DNA of 64,000 nt. It comes from Martinezella multihospitum (GTDB lineage Bacteria > Pseudomonadota > Alphaproteobacteria > Rhizobiales > Rhizobiaceae). The stretch covers positions 1 to 64,000 of the forward strand of contig NZ_FMAG01000004.1 of NCBI RefSeq assembly GCF_900094585.1, written 5' to 3'. This document shows positions 55,701-61,406 of this stretch, piece by piece. The notes beneath the pieces are model-generated. The model saw only the letters and a list, made by a program, of their open reading frames with translations, had not been told where the DNA came from and ran no database searches. The translations under genes and the position numbers were made by a program. Numbering within the stretch: position 1 is the first letter of the stretch; each line of letters begins with the position of its first letter.

Positions 55701-58700
55701 ATACGTTTACGGTTTCTTCGGTTGATGGAACGACCCGTGACATCGTCGTGACGATCAACGGTGTAAATGATCCAGCCGTCATCACTGGTGACGTGGCGGC
55801 TATCGTGATGGAAGCCGGCGGCGTCAATAACGGGACGGTCGGGGTGCCTACGGCGAGCGGAGTGCTTTCGGCGACGGATGTCGACAGCGCCCCCTCGTTT
55901 ACGGCGCAAAACAGCGTGGCGACGAGCTACGGTCATTTCACGATCGGCGCCGATGGTCATTGGAATTATGTGCTGGACGATAATAATAATGCCGTGCAGG
56001 CGCTGAACAGCACCGGCAGCAACACGACCCTGCACGATTTGATTACAGTGACGACTGCCGATGGCACACCGCAGCAGATCGATATCACAATCAATGGAGC
56101 GAACGACGCTGCCGTGATCACTGGCGATGTTGCCAAGAGCGTGACGGAGGCCGGTGGCGTCAACAACGGGACGGCCGGGGTACCGGTGGTGAGCGGCGTG
56201 CTTTCGGCGATAGACGTTGACAGCGATGCCTCGTTTACGGCGCAAAACAACGTGGCGACGAACTACGGTCACTTCACGATCGGCGCTAACGGTCATTGGA
56301 ACTATGTGCTGGACAACAGCAATAATGCCGTCCAGGCGCTGAACAGCACCGGCAGCAACACGATGCTGCACGATCTGATCACCGTGACGACTGCCGATGG
56401 TACGCAGCAGCAGATCGACATCACGATCAACGGAGCGGATGATGCGCCCGTGCTGAGTGGCACTGCCTCGAGTGCCTCCTATACCATAGGAGGTGCGGCA
56501 TCGGTTCTGTCGAGCACGACAACCGTAGCCGATATCGACAATACAACAATGGCGTCCGCCAAGGTTTCCATTTCGGACGGCTTTGTGAGCGGAGATCTAT
56601 TGTCGGCGACGCTGACGGGGACGTCGATTACGGCAAGCTACAACGCCGCGACCGGCGTATTGACGCTGAGCGGCAATGATACGCTGGCGCATTATCAAGC
56701 GGTTTTGGACAGCGTGACCTTCTCGTCGACAAGTTCCAGCACGGCGACTCGGACGATCAGTTGGTCTGTCAATGACGGAGCGGTAAATAGCAGTGTGAGC
56801 ACAACGACGCTTACGGTGACGCCGCACCAAAATGTGGCGCCGATACTGGATCTGGATACCGGAACTAGCGGAAACGATGCATCGTTCAGTTACAAAAGGC
56901 AGACCACCGTTAATCTGGCACCGCATGCTCTTGTGACGGATGCCGATTCGCCCAATTTCAACGGCGGGACTCTTACCATCGCCTCCACGGGTGCTTCAGA
57001 TAAGTTGAGCATTCTGTATCAGGGAAGCTTGCCTGGCAAAATAGCTGTAGACGCAACCTCCGTGTATTATGGCGGGACGAAAATTGGAACTTATGCGTCC
57101 AGCAATGGAGGCGCGACGCTGACGATCGCGTTCAACAGTAGCGCTACACCTGACGCGGTAACGGCACTCCTAAAAGATATTCAACTGCTGTCGAATTCGA
57201 ATTCGGGAGATGGCAGGACTGTCAAATTCACCATCACCGATGGAGATGGCGGATCATCCTCCGCGATTGTGACTCTGCAGCCTCCGAGCATGCCTGCCGG
57301 CGCCTCCGGTGAGGCCATCAACCTTGCGCTTGCGGATGCATCGCATCACGTTGGCGCGGTGACCTTGAGCGTCGCGGGCGTTCCGGCGGGCTGGGTGCTC
57401 AGCGAAGGCACGCATAATGCCGATGGTACCTGGACCGTGGTGACGAACGATCCGTCATCGCTGACGGTGACCTCGCCAAACGGTACTACCGGTGCGATGG
57501 TTCTTCAGATCACCGAAACCTGGACCAATGCGGATGGCTCGACCGGAATGGCAACGGTCGCCACCAACGTCGAAGCCTATGCCAAGGGTGCGCCGATCTT
57601 TGCCTGGTCGGGTGACGACACGCTGAGCGCTTCGAGCGGCAATGACACGCTGGTCTTTGCAAACACCATCGGCACCGATGTCGTGCACAAGTTCGATGTG
57701 GCGCATGACAAGATCGATCTGATCGGCTTTGCGGGCTTCAATAGCTTCGCGGATGTGCTGGCCCATCTATCGACCGACGCATCGGGCAATGCTGTCATCA
57801 CGCTCGGCGAGGGCGAAACCATCACGCTGGCGGGCGTCAGCGCCGCGTCTCTGACGGCGAACGATTTCCTCTTTAACGAGGCGGTGGTGACCCATAACAC
57901 TGGCGACATGGTGCTCTCTGACAGCTCGTTAATGCCGTTCAGCGGCACGCTCGACAATACCGGCAGCATCCACCTCGCCTCGACCGGCAACGAGACGGAT
58001 TTCGAAATCGTGCAGCACGGCCTCACGCTGACCGGCGGCGGCTCGGTGGTTCTGTCTGACGATGCGCACAACGTCATCTTCGGCACCGGCGACGATGTGA
58101 CGCTGACCAATGTTGACAACACCATTTCCGGCGCCGGCCAGCTCGGCGACGGTCACCTGACGCTGGTCAACGAGGGCACGATCATCGCCGACGGCAGCCA
58201 CGCGCTCGTCATCGATACCGGTATCAACGCGGTGAACAACTCCGGCACGCTCGAGGCGACCGGCGCCGGCGGCCTCGACATACACAGCGACGTTGTCAAC
58301 AACGGCGTGGTGTGGGCGAATGGCGGCAACGTCAACCTCGAGGGCAATGTCAGCGGCAGCGGCACCGTGCTGGTGTCGGGTCACGCCGGTCTTGAAATCG
58401 GTGGCTCGTTCAACGAGGCAATCACGCTTGGCAAGGACACTCAGGCTACGATCACGATCGACCACGCGGCCGCCTTCACCGGCACGATCGCCGGCCTCGA
58501 TGACAATGACGCCTTGCGGTTCGGCGACATCTCCGCCGCGACCGCCAGCTTCTCCTATGCGGAGAACGCGGCAAAAACTGGCGGCGTGCTGACCGTCACC
58601 GATGGCAGCCATACCGCTTCGGTCGGCCTCACCGGCGAGTATTCGGCCAGTGACTTCTCGTTGGGTCACGACGGTCTGTCTGCCGAGATCGACTTCAGCG

Positions 58701-59131
58701 GGGGGATCGGCCATCTCTATGGGACAGACGGCAACGACACGCTGACGAGTGACGGCGGCTACACGATGACGGGCGGCGCTGGTGCGGATACCTTCGTTCT
58801 CGATGCCAAGGCCCTGCACAACCTCAACATGGCCGACGTCATCACCGACTTCAGCCCGAAGGGGGAGGGCGACAAGCTGGATGTCTCGAATCTGCTCAAT
58901 GCACTGGTCGGGGAACATCCGGGCATGATCGAGGCGAGTGCGGTGGCGTCGATGACGGCGGCGGTAGATGCTGCAACCAACTCGACGAAGGTCAGTATCA
59001 ATACCGGCTCCGAGACCCATGTGGTCGCCACGCTGCAGAACTACGCGCCGATGGGACACGACGCCGTGCATGTTCTGTTCAACAACCACGATGAGCAGCT
59101 TGCGACCCACACACAGACCGCTGGCGCCTGA
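43703..59131 (+). CDS. lapA: Giant repeat adhesin exported by type I secretion (LapA-like)
   Basis: 5,142 residues from the ATG at 43703 (GGGAG upstream); the frame also runs back to a TTG at 43664. The N-terminus has a retention-module-like domain (about 78-140, PIQIVPDNGNIVHLPPNTSI and IVIINGALHVPTFLIGEVTL). Then six near-identical 166-172-residue T1SS-143-type repeats (44810-47818), six to seven longer related repeats (about 47820-50750, with SVSGASGSLFNTGADGF), further cadherin-like beta domains, and three VCBS repeats (about 55450-56446). The C-terminal third has a block with GDDTLSASSGNDTLVF and an RTX-like GTDGNDTLTSDGG, GGAGADTFVLDA (about 5007-5035), and a terminal secretion signal region. 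I see no cysteine. It would be held in the channel and released by LapG. No TAAG or PAAG site is visible after the retention module. Confidence 0.9.
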   Translation: MEDLRISTVDHEAASHDFTSSGRDEGIAADISADHSLPLSQNADVAAFEVAQAEEQQANGKTGRLAANEPQNTGARQPIQIVPDNGNIVHLPPNTSIDDIHVEGRNLVLIQADGTRIVIINGALHVPTFLIGEVTLPQQAVVAALQQQGINVAEGPDGSVHAGNSTDSGHQFTDSQAGNPRTPLNLLGLLGPGDIIGGGSGSDLSGTQTRVPFIDPQATETASLVERGSSTGAFLTSSSTGRFGFGGNNASITTVTLVGEAEITSSGTQQLSGLTSAGVAVVVTQNGQTVTGVANGVTVFTLVFNASTGEYTFTQLAALDHPRGANSASDVLELQFRYTVSDTSGHTVSAVANVDITDSVPVAAVGTAGSVTEAALAAGNAALTHDTGAATATGSLNISWGADSANTDKGGLGDRSVAFTNATVAATGEDNGALTSHGLAVHTAILANGTLVGYTGEAAPTATSASNVVFYATVSDTDNGHYNFTLVQSLDDAKGSDAITLTFGYTATDSDGDTATNSFTVTVADDKPVASTGDVGSVTEGALASGNENPHVETDATTTGSLNISWGADNANTDKGGAGDRSVAFTDATVAVTGEDNGALSSHGLAVHTALLADGTLVGYTGEVAPTATSASNIVFYATVSDTDNGHYNFTLVQSLDDAKGSDAITLTFGYTATDSDGDTATNSFTITVADDKPVAATGDAGSVTEGALASGNENPHVESDATATGSLNISWGADNANTDKGGAGDRSVAFTDATVTTQGQDGEALSSHGLAVHTAILANGTLVGYTGEAVPTATSASNIVFYATVSDTDNGHYNFTLVQSLDDAKGSDAITLTFGYTATDSDGDTATNSFTVTVADDKPVAALGDAGSVTEGALASGNENPHVVTDATATGSLNISWGADNANTDQGGAGDRSVAFTNATVATQGQDGEALSSHGLAVHTVLLADGTLVGYTGETAPTAVADAKGAVGSNIVFYATVSDTDTGHYNFTLVQSLDDAKGSDAITLTFGYTATDSDGDTATSSFTVTVADDKPVASTGDAGSVTEGALASGNENPHVASDASASGSLNISWGADNANTDQGGVGDRSVAFTNATVTTQGQDGEALSSHGLAVHMALLADGTLVGYTGETAPTATSASNVVFYATVSDTDNGHYNFTLVQSLDDAKGSDTVTLTFSYTATDSDGDTATNSFTITVADDKPVASTGDAGSVTEGALASGNENPHVETDAIATGSLNISWGADNANTDKGGAGDRSVAFTDATVTTQGQDGEALSSHGLAVHTALLADGTLVGYTGNVAPTAVADAKGVIGSNIVFYATVSDTDNGHYNFTLVQSFDDAKGSDAITLTFGYTATDSDGDTATNSFTVTVVDDKPVASDVTVGTGSLYDTTSTEQTPLRPLVESSEGSTPSEGATDSVSGGSGSLFAAGADGFQQISFTDPTGLKGIYIDANGVAHKEGLSYSTTTDNLGNTIYTATGKESGQILFTLSVGADGSYTYVQSGAFADAKGSDNENFKISFEVTDGDGDKAIGSLTLNVADSLPVANNVTVDSGSLHDTTSTPSETNPSPVRLLVEQPSEGSTPSDGAKSGSVSGAVGSLFTTGADGFARLTFTNPTGLKAINIDENGVAHKEGLSYSTSRDASGDTIYTATGRDSGHVIFTLTVHADGSYTYVQSGAFADAKGSDNENFKIGFEVTDGDGDKSTGSLTLNVADSLATASTVTAEHLLNDDMFTGGNPDKTDEYNSVSGASGSLFNTGADGFKKVAIAHSDLPTLTTIYTDADGVAHQEAVSWSKAQITDGSTTWVASSAHHETVATLIINADGSYTFSTGAPLAHPTAQADEETLSLTFNFTVTDGDGDKATGSLTVGVKDDVPIAHTVDNTASSVNDDAQTGGNLDGNGADTNSVSGAAGALFSAGADGFSSVSIDQSSLPALKTIYVDANGFAQQEDVTWGKPTVSGGATTWVAYSANHETVATLTINADGSYSFSTSAPLVHPTTGTTEESLPLTFTFMVTDGDNDTSTGSLTLHVTDDVPLASTVTVTSVTLNDDALKGGNPDTVGVAATDSVSGTSGTLFTGGADGVHQVTLGATTDFSAIYTGKDGFAHVESVVWGSPTTAAGGETIWIATGKDSGQTVATLTIGADGSYSFTLSAPVAHGASQTAENTQDLTFNFTVTDGDSDTASGALTVTVKDDAPIAYKVDVTSTPLNDDAQAHGNLDGGTADVNTINGNAGALFSAGADGVKSVSMDSLPTLKAIYLDSHGIGHQEAVTWTSSAANGVTTWTATGASSHATIAVLTIGADGSYSFTADAPLVHSTSSTTEDSLTLNFSFTITDGDGDAAKGSLAIAITDDVPVASGTTVAVRADEGDIHNLLSHGNSPLDGTHDGSSSQPALFGLGFAATVSGSLASTVSFGADGAAVGGGFSFTANATSTLTALHLTSGGEALSYAVVNNVIIGYVDNDHHSGYNPLLDRPVLSLSLSGGGNFTFQQYDQLDNVAGPGNDLRSGNGSISAIDFGSVIQATDGDGDRVTLTGALKVTIVDDTPRVDLALTGSITIDESGSGDNDVSASNAVKSLFAGITGGTDPYMSTVYAQHNVVSPSISMGADDASGTTSSLTLHIDNADSGLKTTAGQPITLSQLADGTVVGKIGDGEIAFAIRLDNSGKVSIAQYMSLANPNTSKSDGDMVDLTGKLSAVLSATDSDGDTVAKSVSIGSSIRFDDDGPSIGGTVSTKTLAEHDLVTNSGSLSPSGISTGAIALNLAFGADGPAAHAVTFVAHSNGSYFTASYGNNQTLDATKLSSGGHALSYSVSSDGMTLIAYTGSNAADQSSWVFKVALSQDSGHATGAYDFTLYKSFDDVNDQTNLSDIKLTFQVAGHDGDGDTTTGTQSFSVDVIDDVPTLADHASVSATVSETAINAPAVTTASYTVDFDTVNPAAAKLTVSEGSVSDGHVESSSKGGDIVLVSNTGTTFVLTQMDIGVFDHKGASSKTVTIIGTDANGNTYSVTTTGTTFSAAGTALEGKQLTSLEIDPHDNSLTITLDNIHVIDTTTTPTNAPAETMLDLTSLVHAGADSPLTWSVNAITTGTSSGSLTGGTGLTYNGAAITLASADGHTITGSAGGVTVFTLTVDPATGHATFDLYHPIDGGKTLPLDFSKYLTATDFDGDSVTLSGGSATIVVQSATDSLPTISSASLVSSVSESGLPGGTGTAGVANVHSGSIAITAGDAPSIVTINGHTFNVGTAIANGDTNATIQGAHGTLHILSVTTTAINYTYTLTGATSGAGNHDDFSIKISDAPIDGESQTATLTFNISDDKPIASTLSLGSMYENDSSRIFTLSTGTIAFGADGAAQSGAIHVDSVSAGGPLAGTTLSTSIVTIDAGHVTVTPGGVFDTLPLGKSSVLSVGYTVTDGDGSKSSGTFNITVYGVNHAPTTADGSVSTSEDADYYFKSTDFAFSDSVDGNKLSYVTINSLPTDGALYLGSTQVTVGQHIAASDLATLRFTPSSEFAGSTETGSFSFTVQDDGGTANGGANTSTAHMMTINVTAVDDGKATISIDDQTTHTGKAIVAGDTLNAAIVADDPDHGQSGLTYAWSWADDSSHTVLGTASSYTVTSADVGHSLILTVSYTDGQVFNDAVTQTTSTVIAPVVFAPTIDTTPLSEAYLATGSNPQPGQLTAAGSIVLGTFDNPHITSVTGADNNAVTVDQTAPDSQTTTIHGSYGDLIIDANGAYTYTLTHPGLNVSGDMDQFTYTVTDMNGRTSQSTLTFNIADDAPELTGAGISATVSDDGVVTAGSHSAAMTADLTSLVIPGADSPLAWSLNAVAAGTSSSILTGGTALTYNGVAITLASTDGHTIVGSAGGDTVFTLTVDGAGHASFVLNQTFDGAKDQTLDFSQYVKATDGDGDSVTLGTGAFTVDVDHANHAAVITGVDTGTVTEDLNVVAGYLQTSGQLIINDADRGESKFQATTINADGTHLGTLTIDADGNWSYKVDDSLSAVQGLGANQTKTDTFTVSSVDGTTRDIVVTINGVNDPAVITGDVAAIVMEAGGVNNGTVGVPTASGVLSATDVDSAPSFTAQNSVATSYGHFTIGADGHWNYVLDDNNNAVQALNSTGSNTTLHDLITVTTADGTPQQIDITINGANDAAVITGDVAKSVTEAGGVNNGTAGVPVVSGVLSAIDVDSDASFTAQNNVATNYGHFTIGANGHWNYVLDNSNNAVQALNSTGSNTMLHDLITVTTADGTQQQIDITINGADDAPVLSGTASSASYTIGGAASVLSSTTTVADIDNTTMASAKVSISDGFVSGDLLSATLTGTSITASYNAATGVLTLSGNDTLAHYQAVLDSVTFSSTSSSTATRTISWSVNDGAVNSSVSTTTLTVTPHQNVAPILDLDTGTSGNDASFSYKRQTTVNLAPHALVTDADSPNFNGGTLTIASTGASDKLSILYQGSLPGKIAVDATSVYYGGTKIGTYASSNGGATLTIAFNSSATPDAVTALLKDIQLLSNSNSGDGRTVKFTITDGDGGSSSAIVTLQPPSMPAGASGEAINLALADASHHVGAVTLSVAGVPAGWVLSEGTHNADGTWTVVTNDPSSLTVTSPNGTTGAMVLQITETWTNADGSTGMATVATNVEAYAKGAPIFAWSGDDTLSASSGNDTLVFANTIGTDVVHKFDVAHDKIDLIGFAGFNSFADVLAHLSTDASGNAVITLGEGETITLAGVSAASLTANDFLFNEAVVTHNTGDMVLSDSSLMPFSGTLDNTGSIHLASTGNETDFEIVQHGLTLTGGGSVVLSDDAHNVIFGTGDDVTLTNVDNTISGAGQLGDGHLTLVNEGTIIADGSHALVIDTGINAVNNSGTLEATGAGGLDIHSDVVNNGVVWANGGNVNLEGNVSGSGTVLVSGHAGLEIGGSFNEAITLGKDTQATITIDHAAAFTGTIAGLDDNDALRFGDISAATASFSYAENAAKTGGVLTVTDGSHTASVGLTGEYSASDFSLGHDGLSAEIDFSGGIGHLYGTDGNDTLTSDGGYTMTGGAGADTFVLDAKALHNLNMADVITDFSPKGEGDKLDVSNLLNALVGEHPGMIEASAVASMTAAVDAATNSTKVSINTGSETHVVATLQNYAPMGHDAVHVLFNNHDEQLATHTQTAGA
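44810..47818 (+). repeat. Six near-identical tandem coding repeats in the adhesin gene
   Basis: Units begin at SVTE(G/A)ALA positions 44810, 45311, 45809, 46307, 46823 and 47321. Periods are 501, 498, 498, 516 and 498 bases. Copies 4 and 6 carry a six-residue insertion (VADAKG type), which explains the 516. Each ends DSDGDTAT-SFT-TVADDKPVA. The near identity at DNA level indicates recent duplication or continuing gene conversion. Confidence 0.92.
55449..56446 (+). repeat. Three VCBS-type coding repeats
   Basis: Units start at about 55449, 55775 and 56111, each opening with AVITG. The second and third are 336 bases each and almost identical (share AGGVNNGTVG/AGVP, SYGHFTIGADGHWNYVLD, ALNSTGSNT). 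The first is more diverged (DNVVAGYL type). Confidence 0.85.
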
Positions 59132-59158
59132 CGCCTTTCTGGCGGAATTCAAATCTCC

Positions 59159-59188
59159 AAGCGGCGCTTCTTGAAGGTGCCGCTTTTA
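59159..59188 (+). terminator. Terminator after the adhesin gene
   Basis: AAGCGGC pairs with GCCGCTT (7 bp) around a 13-base loop, followed by TTATT. It begins 28 bases after the adhesin stop codon, as expected for an intrinsic terminator. Confidence 0.65.
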
Positions 59189-59719
59189 TTGGAGGTTGCT
59201 CCACCGTGAGGGCCTGCTGGCTGAGAAAGGCTGAAGGCTGTAAGTCCTAGTGCAGACACTCTAGGGCTTTGCGTTTCGGTCGGTGCCAGATGCTCTTCGC
59301 GGGGCCTTACTTCTCTTCGGGATCTGCACTTTGGCCCTCCCACCATGGCGGATTCAAGGACTTTTCGATCTCCACTACGCGAACCGCATCAAGTCGTCGA
59401 TCGACTACCTCTCAGGCGTCGTGTTGTGATTTCAGGTGACGTTTTTGACCGATACCGAGAAGGCGCTCACCTAGGAAATGTTGGGCCATCGGTTCTGATC
59501 CTTTCAAGAGCGAGAGTATAATAGTGTTGCTTCAGCCTTGAAACAGGGATGGACAATCGGAGCGTATGGCGAACTCCGGATACTGACGTCAGCCTTCGAT
59601 GTCGCCGCGCGGGCGGGACAAATGGTGTGATGGTGAAAACGCACGTGCGGCAGTAAGATGCCTGGTAACGCCGTGTTCTGAAATCTACCTCGCTAAGCAG
59701 CGCTATACGGGTAGTGGTG
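59189..59719. other. Eroded intergenic DNA holding copy 2 of the dispersed motif
   Basis: About 530 bases. A plus frame near 59340-59410 (FDLHYANRIKSSIDYLSGV) is protein-like but I could not assign it. Short open frames on the minus strand (59467-59868) overlap the toxin gene and were not accepted. Confidence 0.4.
59490..59511 (+). repeat. 22-base dispersed motif, copy 2 of 3
   Basis: CGGTTC, then TGA, then TCCTTTCAAGAGC. It matches the other two copies outside the three middle bases. Confidence 0.7.
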
Positions 59720-60013
59720 TCAGTAGCCGGCTTCTTTCTGATGCCGGAAAGCGAGGACAAACACGATATCGCCATCAGGCTCGTATCGGTAAAGCGCGAT
59801 GTAGCCAGAGTCCCCAAAGGGGATAACCAGTTCACGCAATTGAGCGTCGTCCGGAAGCGGGCGGCCAATAAGAGGCGTTGATTCCAGCAACAGGAACTGG
59901 CGTTCGATAGCCTGGCCCGCCCGACTTGCGGCAGTCGGCGCCTTAGCCGCCAAAAATAGCCTGCAGCGTTCCAAGCCCTGTGCCGCGCCTTCGGTAACGA
60001 TTACTCGTGGCAC
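59720..60013 (-). CDS. ParE/RelE-type toxin
   Basis: 97 residues, typical length for the family. It opens MPRVIVTEGAAQGLERCRLF and contains IERQFLLLESTPLIGRPLPD and GYIALYRYEPDGDIVFVLAF, the ParE core of helices followed by a beta sheet with the terminal RHQKEAGY (conserved His, Gln, Glu). ParE toxins usually poison DNA gyrase; RelE relatives cut mRNA, and the sequence does not settle which. The gene overlaps the antitoxin gene by 13 bases, so the two are coupled. Confidence 0.85.
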   Translation of the reverse strand: MPRVIVTEGAAQGLERCRLFLAAKAPTAASRAGQAIERQFLLLESTPLIGRPLPDDAQLRELVIPFGDSGYIALYRYEPDGDIVFVLAFRHQKEAGY

Positions 60014-60273
60014 TCAGGCACCGACTTTTCCGCATTCGTGCCCCAGGTGCACAGCCAAGTGCGCACCTCCTGTCCGGTAAGATGTCGGCCGGTCTCCTGA
60101 TAGGCCGCCCAGGACGCCCAAGCCTCCTGTCTGAAGTTTTCGCGCGCTTCCTCACGTTCAACATATTGCTGAATGGCTTCGAGCATGATCCAGTGAGCCG
60201 AGCGCCGTCGTTGGCTGGCGAGGTTCTGAACTCGGTTCTTTAGTTCGTCATCGATCTTGAGAGAAGTAGCCAT
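60001..60273 (-). CDS. Ribbon-helix-helix antitoxin (ParD/CopG type)
   Basis: 90 residues. The N-terminus MATSLKIDDELKNRVQNLAS then RRRSAHWIMLEAIQQYVERE is a ribbon-helix-helix DNA-binding domain. The C-terminal part (ARENFRQEAWASWAAYQETG) would wrap the toxin. It would neutralise the ParE-type toxin and repress its own operon through the palindrome upstream. Confidence 0.85.
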   Translation of the reverse strand: MATSLKIDDELKNRVQNLASQRRRSAHWIMLEAIQQYVEREEARENFRQEAWASWAAYQETGRHLTGQEVRTWLCTWGTNAEKSVPECHE

Positions 60274-60288
60274 GGCAGCCTCATATTA

Positions 60289-60303
60289 CTAGGTATTACC
60301 TAG
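60289..60303 (-). promoter_or_regulatory. Palindromic operator of the toxin-antitoxin operon
   Basis: CTAGGTA-T-TACCTAG is a perfect 15-base palindrome that begins 15 bases upstream of the antitoxin start. This is the usual place for autorepression by an antitoxin dimer. Confidence 0.65.
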
Positions 60304-60372
60304 CGATAAAATAGGCGTCGTTTTGCTTTTTGTCCATGATCTTAGTTGATGGCGAACTCTACCCCAATTTGA

Positions 60373-60395
60373 TTGTCGGAGGGTTCTTCCGACAA
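60373..60395. terminator. Hairpin, possible terminator
   Basis: TTGTCGGA and TCCGACAA form a perfect 8-bp stem with a seven-base loop, followed by GCTTTTA on the plus strand. No gene reads into it from the left on the plus strand, so the role is unclear. Confidence 0.4.
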
Positions 60396-60594
60396 GCTTT
60401 TACTATGTGTTGCTAACGCCGAAGTACGCTAACGGCAAACGAGAACAAATCGAGCGCCAGCGGCGGCTTTTGTGCAGGCAGTTTTCCAAGCGCCCTTGGC
60501 CCGAACCAAGTATCAAGTTGTGGGCCAAGATTGGGTCTTTTCTAGTAGGAATCTGGTGGCTATCCAACGTCTTGCCGGCGGAGTTATTTGAACT

Positions 60595-60870
60595 TCAGGG
60601 TGCTATCGGTACATCCGGACCGTCCAGGACGAGGGCTGCCTTCAGTCCGAACTTTTGTCGCAGCTTTTCGGCGAGTTCAGTGTTGATGTCGCCTTGATCG
60701 TTGATTTCGATCCGAATGATTCCGTCGGCCAGAGCAGTGTCGAGCAGTCGCGCCACCTTGAACCTTGATATTCCAAGTTCATCGGCGATCTGAGATTTGG
60801 TCTGCTGCTCGATGTAAGAGCGGCGAGCGACGAGGGAGGCTTGTAGTTTTTGAAAAGGTCGTCGAGGCAT
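60595..60870 (-). pseudogene. N-terminal remnant of a SorC/DeoR-type sugar-responsive regulator
   Basis: 91 residues. The segment ARRSYIEQQTKSQIADELGI then SRFKVARLLDTALADGIIRI is the helix-turn-helix of SorC-family regulators, and INTELAEKLRQKFGLKAALV is the start of the sugar-phosphate binding domain. Intact proteins are about 320 residues, so the frame stops after the first quarter (GPDVPIAP). The gene is truncated; its DNA-binding domain could still be made and could interfere with a target, but this is unproven. Confidence 0.75.
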
Positions 60871-61406
60871 ATGAGATGATCTTCGCTCATTTGTTGCGTA
60901 TATCGTCTATTTGCCTGATGGAGCGAAAATCGGTAATGCCGCCTTGGCAAGGCCAATGATTTGCATGTCAGAGTCGACGAAACTCGTTCGGAATAACGCT
61001 GTCATAAGATCAGCATTCCAACTGGAGCGATCAACGAGGGCGGACATATTATTGAGATCGTCGGTTCGATTCCTTTCAAGAGCTATCTACATCGGAGAAC
61101 GTCAAAGATGATCTTAAAAGCGGGCAAGTTCCGGCGGCGACTTGAATAGTAAGGGAATAGGTTTTGCATCATGACTCACGGCCAGGTTCCGCAGCGCCGC
61201 CATTACATTCTCTCCAAACAAAACGATACTGATGGAGTGCTCGAGTCCAAAAAATTATCGGTCTCGACGCGAATAGTGCACACCGTCTTCATACCCTCGC
61301 GCAAGTGTCCTATCTGCGAGTTTGATGTGGATGTGACCTCCCTGGACGCTCCCGAGAGCGCAAAGTGCGTGATCTCGATAACTGCCCCTTTTTCAGGCGC
61401 GGCGTC
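60871..61406. other. Eroded intergenic region holding copy 3 of the dispersed motif
   Basis: About 530 bases with no supportable gene. A minus-strand open stretch at 61114-61292 begins MKTVCTIRVETDNF but needs a one-base shift in a T-run to continue, so it is at best a remnant. Confidence 0.35.
61062..61083 (+). repeat. 22-base dispersed motif, copy 3 of 3
   Basis: CGGTTC, then GAT, then TCCTTTCAAGAGC. The start resembles a tRNA T-loop (GGTTCGATTCC), but the stem does not close and no tRNA surrounds it. Confidence 0.65.

Noticed and set aside
49334..56371. Several minus-strand open frames of up to 697 codons inside the adhesin gene
   Set aside because: They are antisense to repeat-rich coding DNA, are full of Arg, Asp and Ala, and repeat with the period of the adhesin modules.
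61062..61083. Possible tRNA T-arm (GGTTCGATTCC)
   Set aside because: The surrounding bases do not form the T-stem, acceptor stem or CCA end, and the other two copies of the motif lose the T-loop.
61114..61292. Possible small minus-strand gene beginning MKTVCTIRVETDNF
   Set aside because: It stops after 30 codons unless a one-base change in a T-run is assumed; no family was recognised, so it is not reported as a gene.
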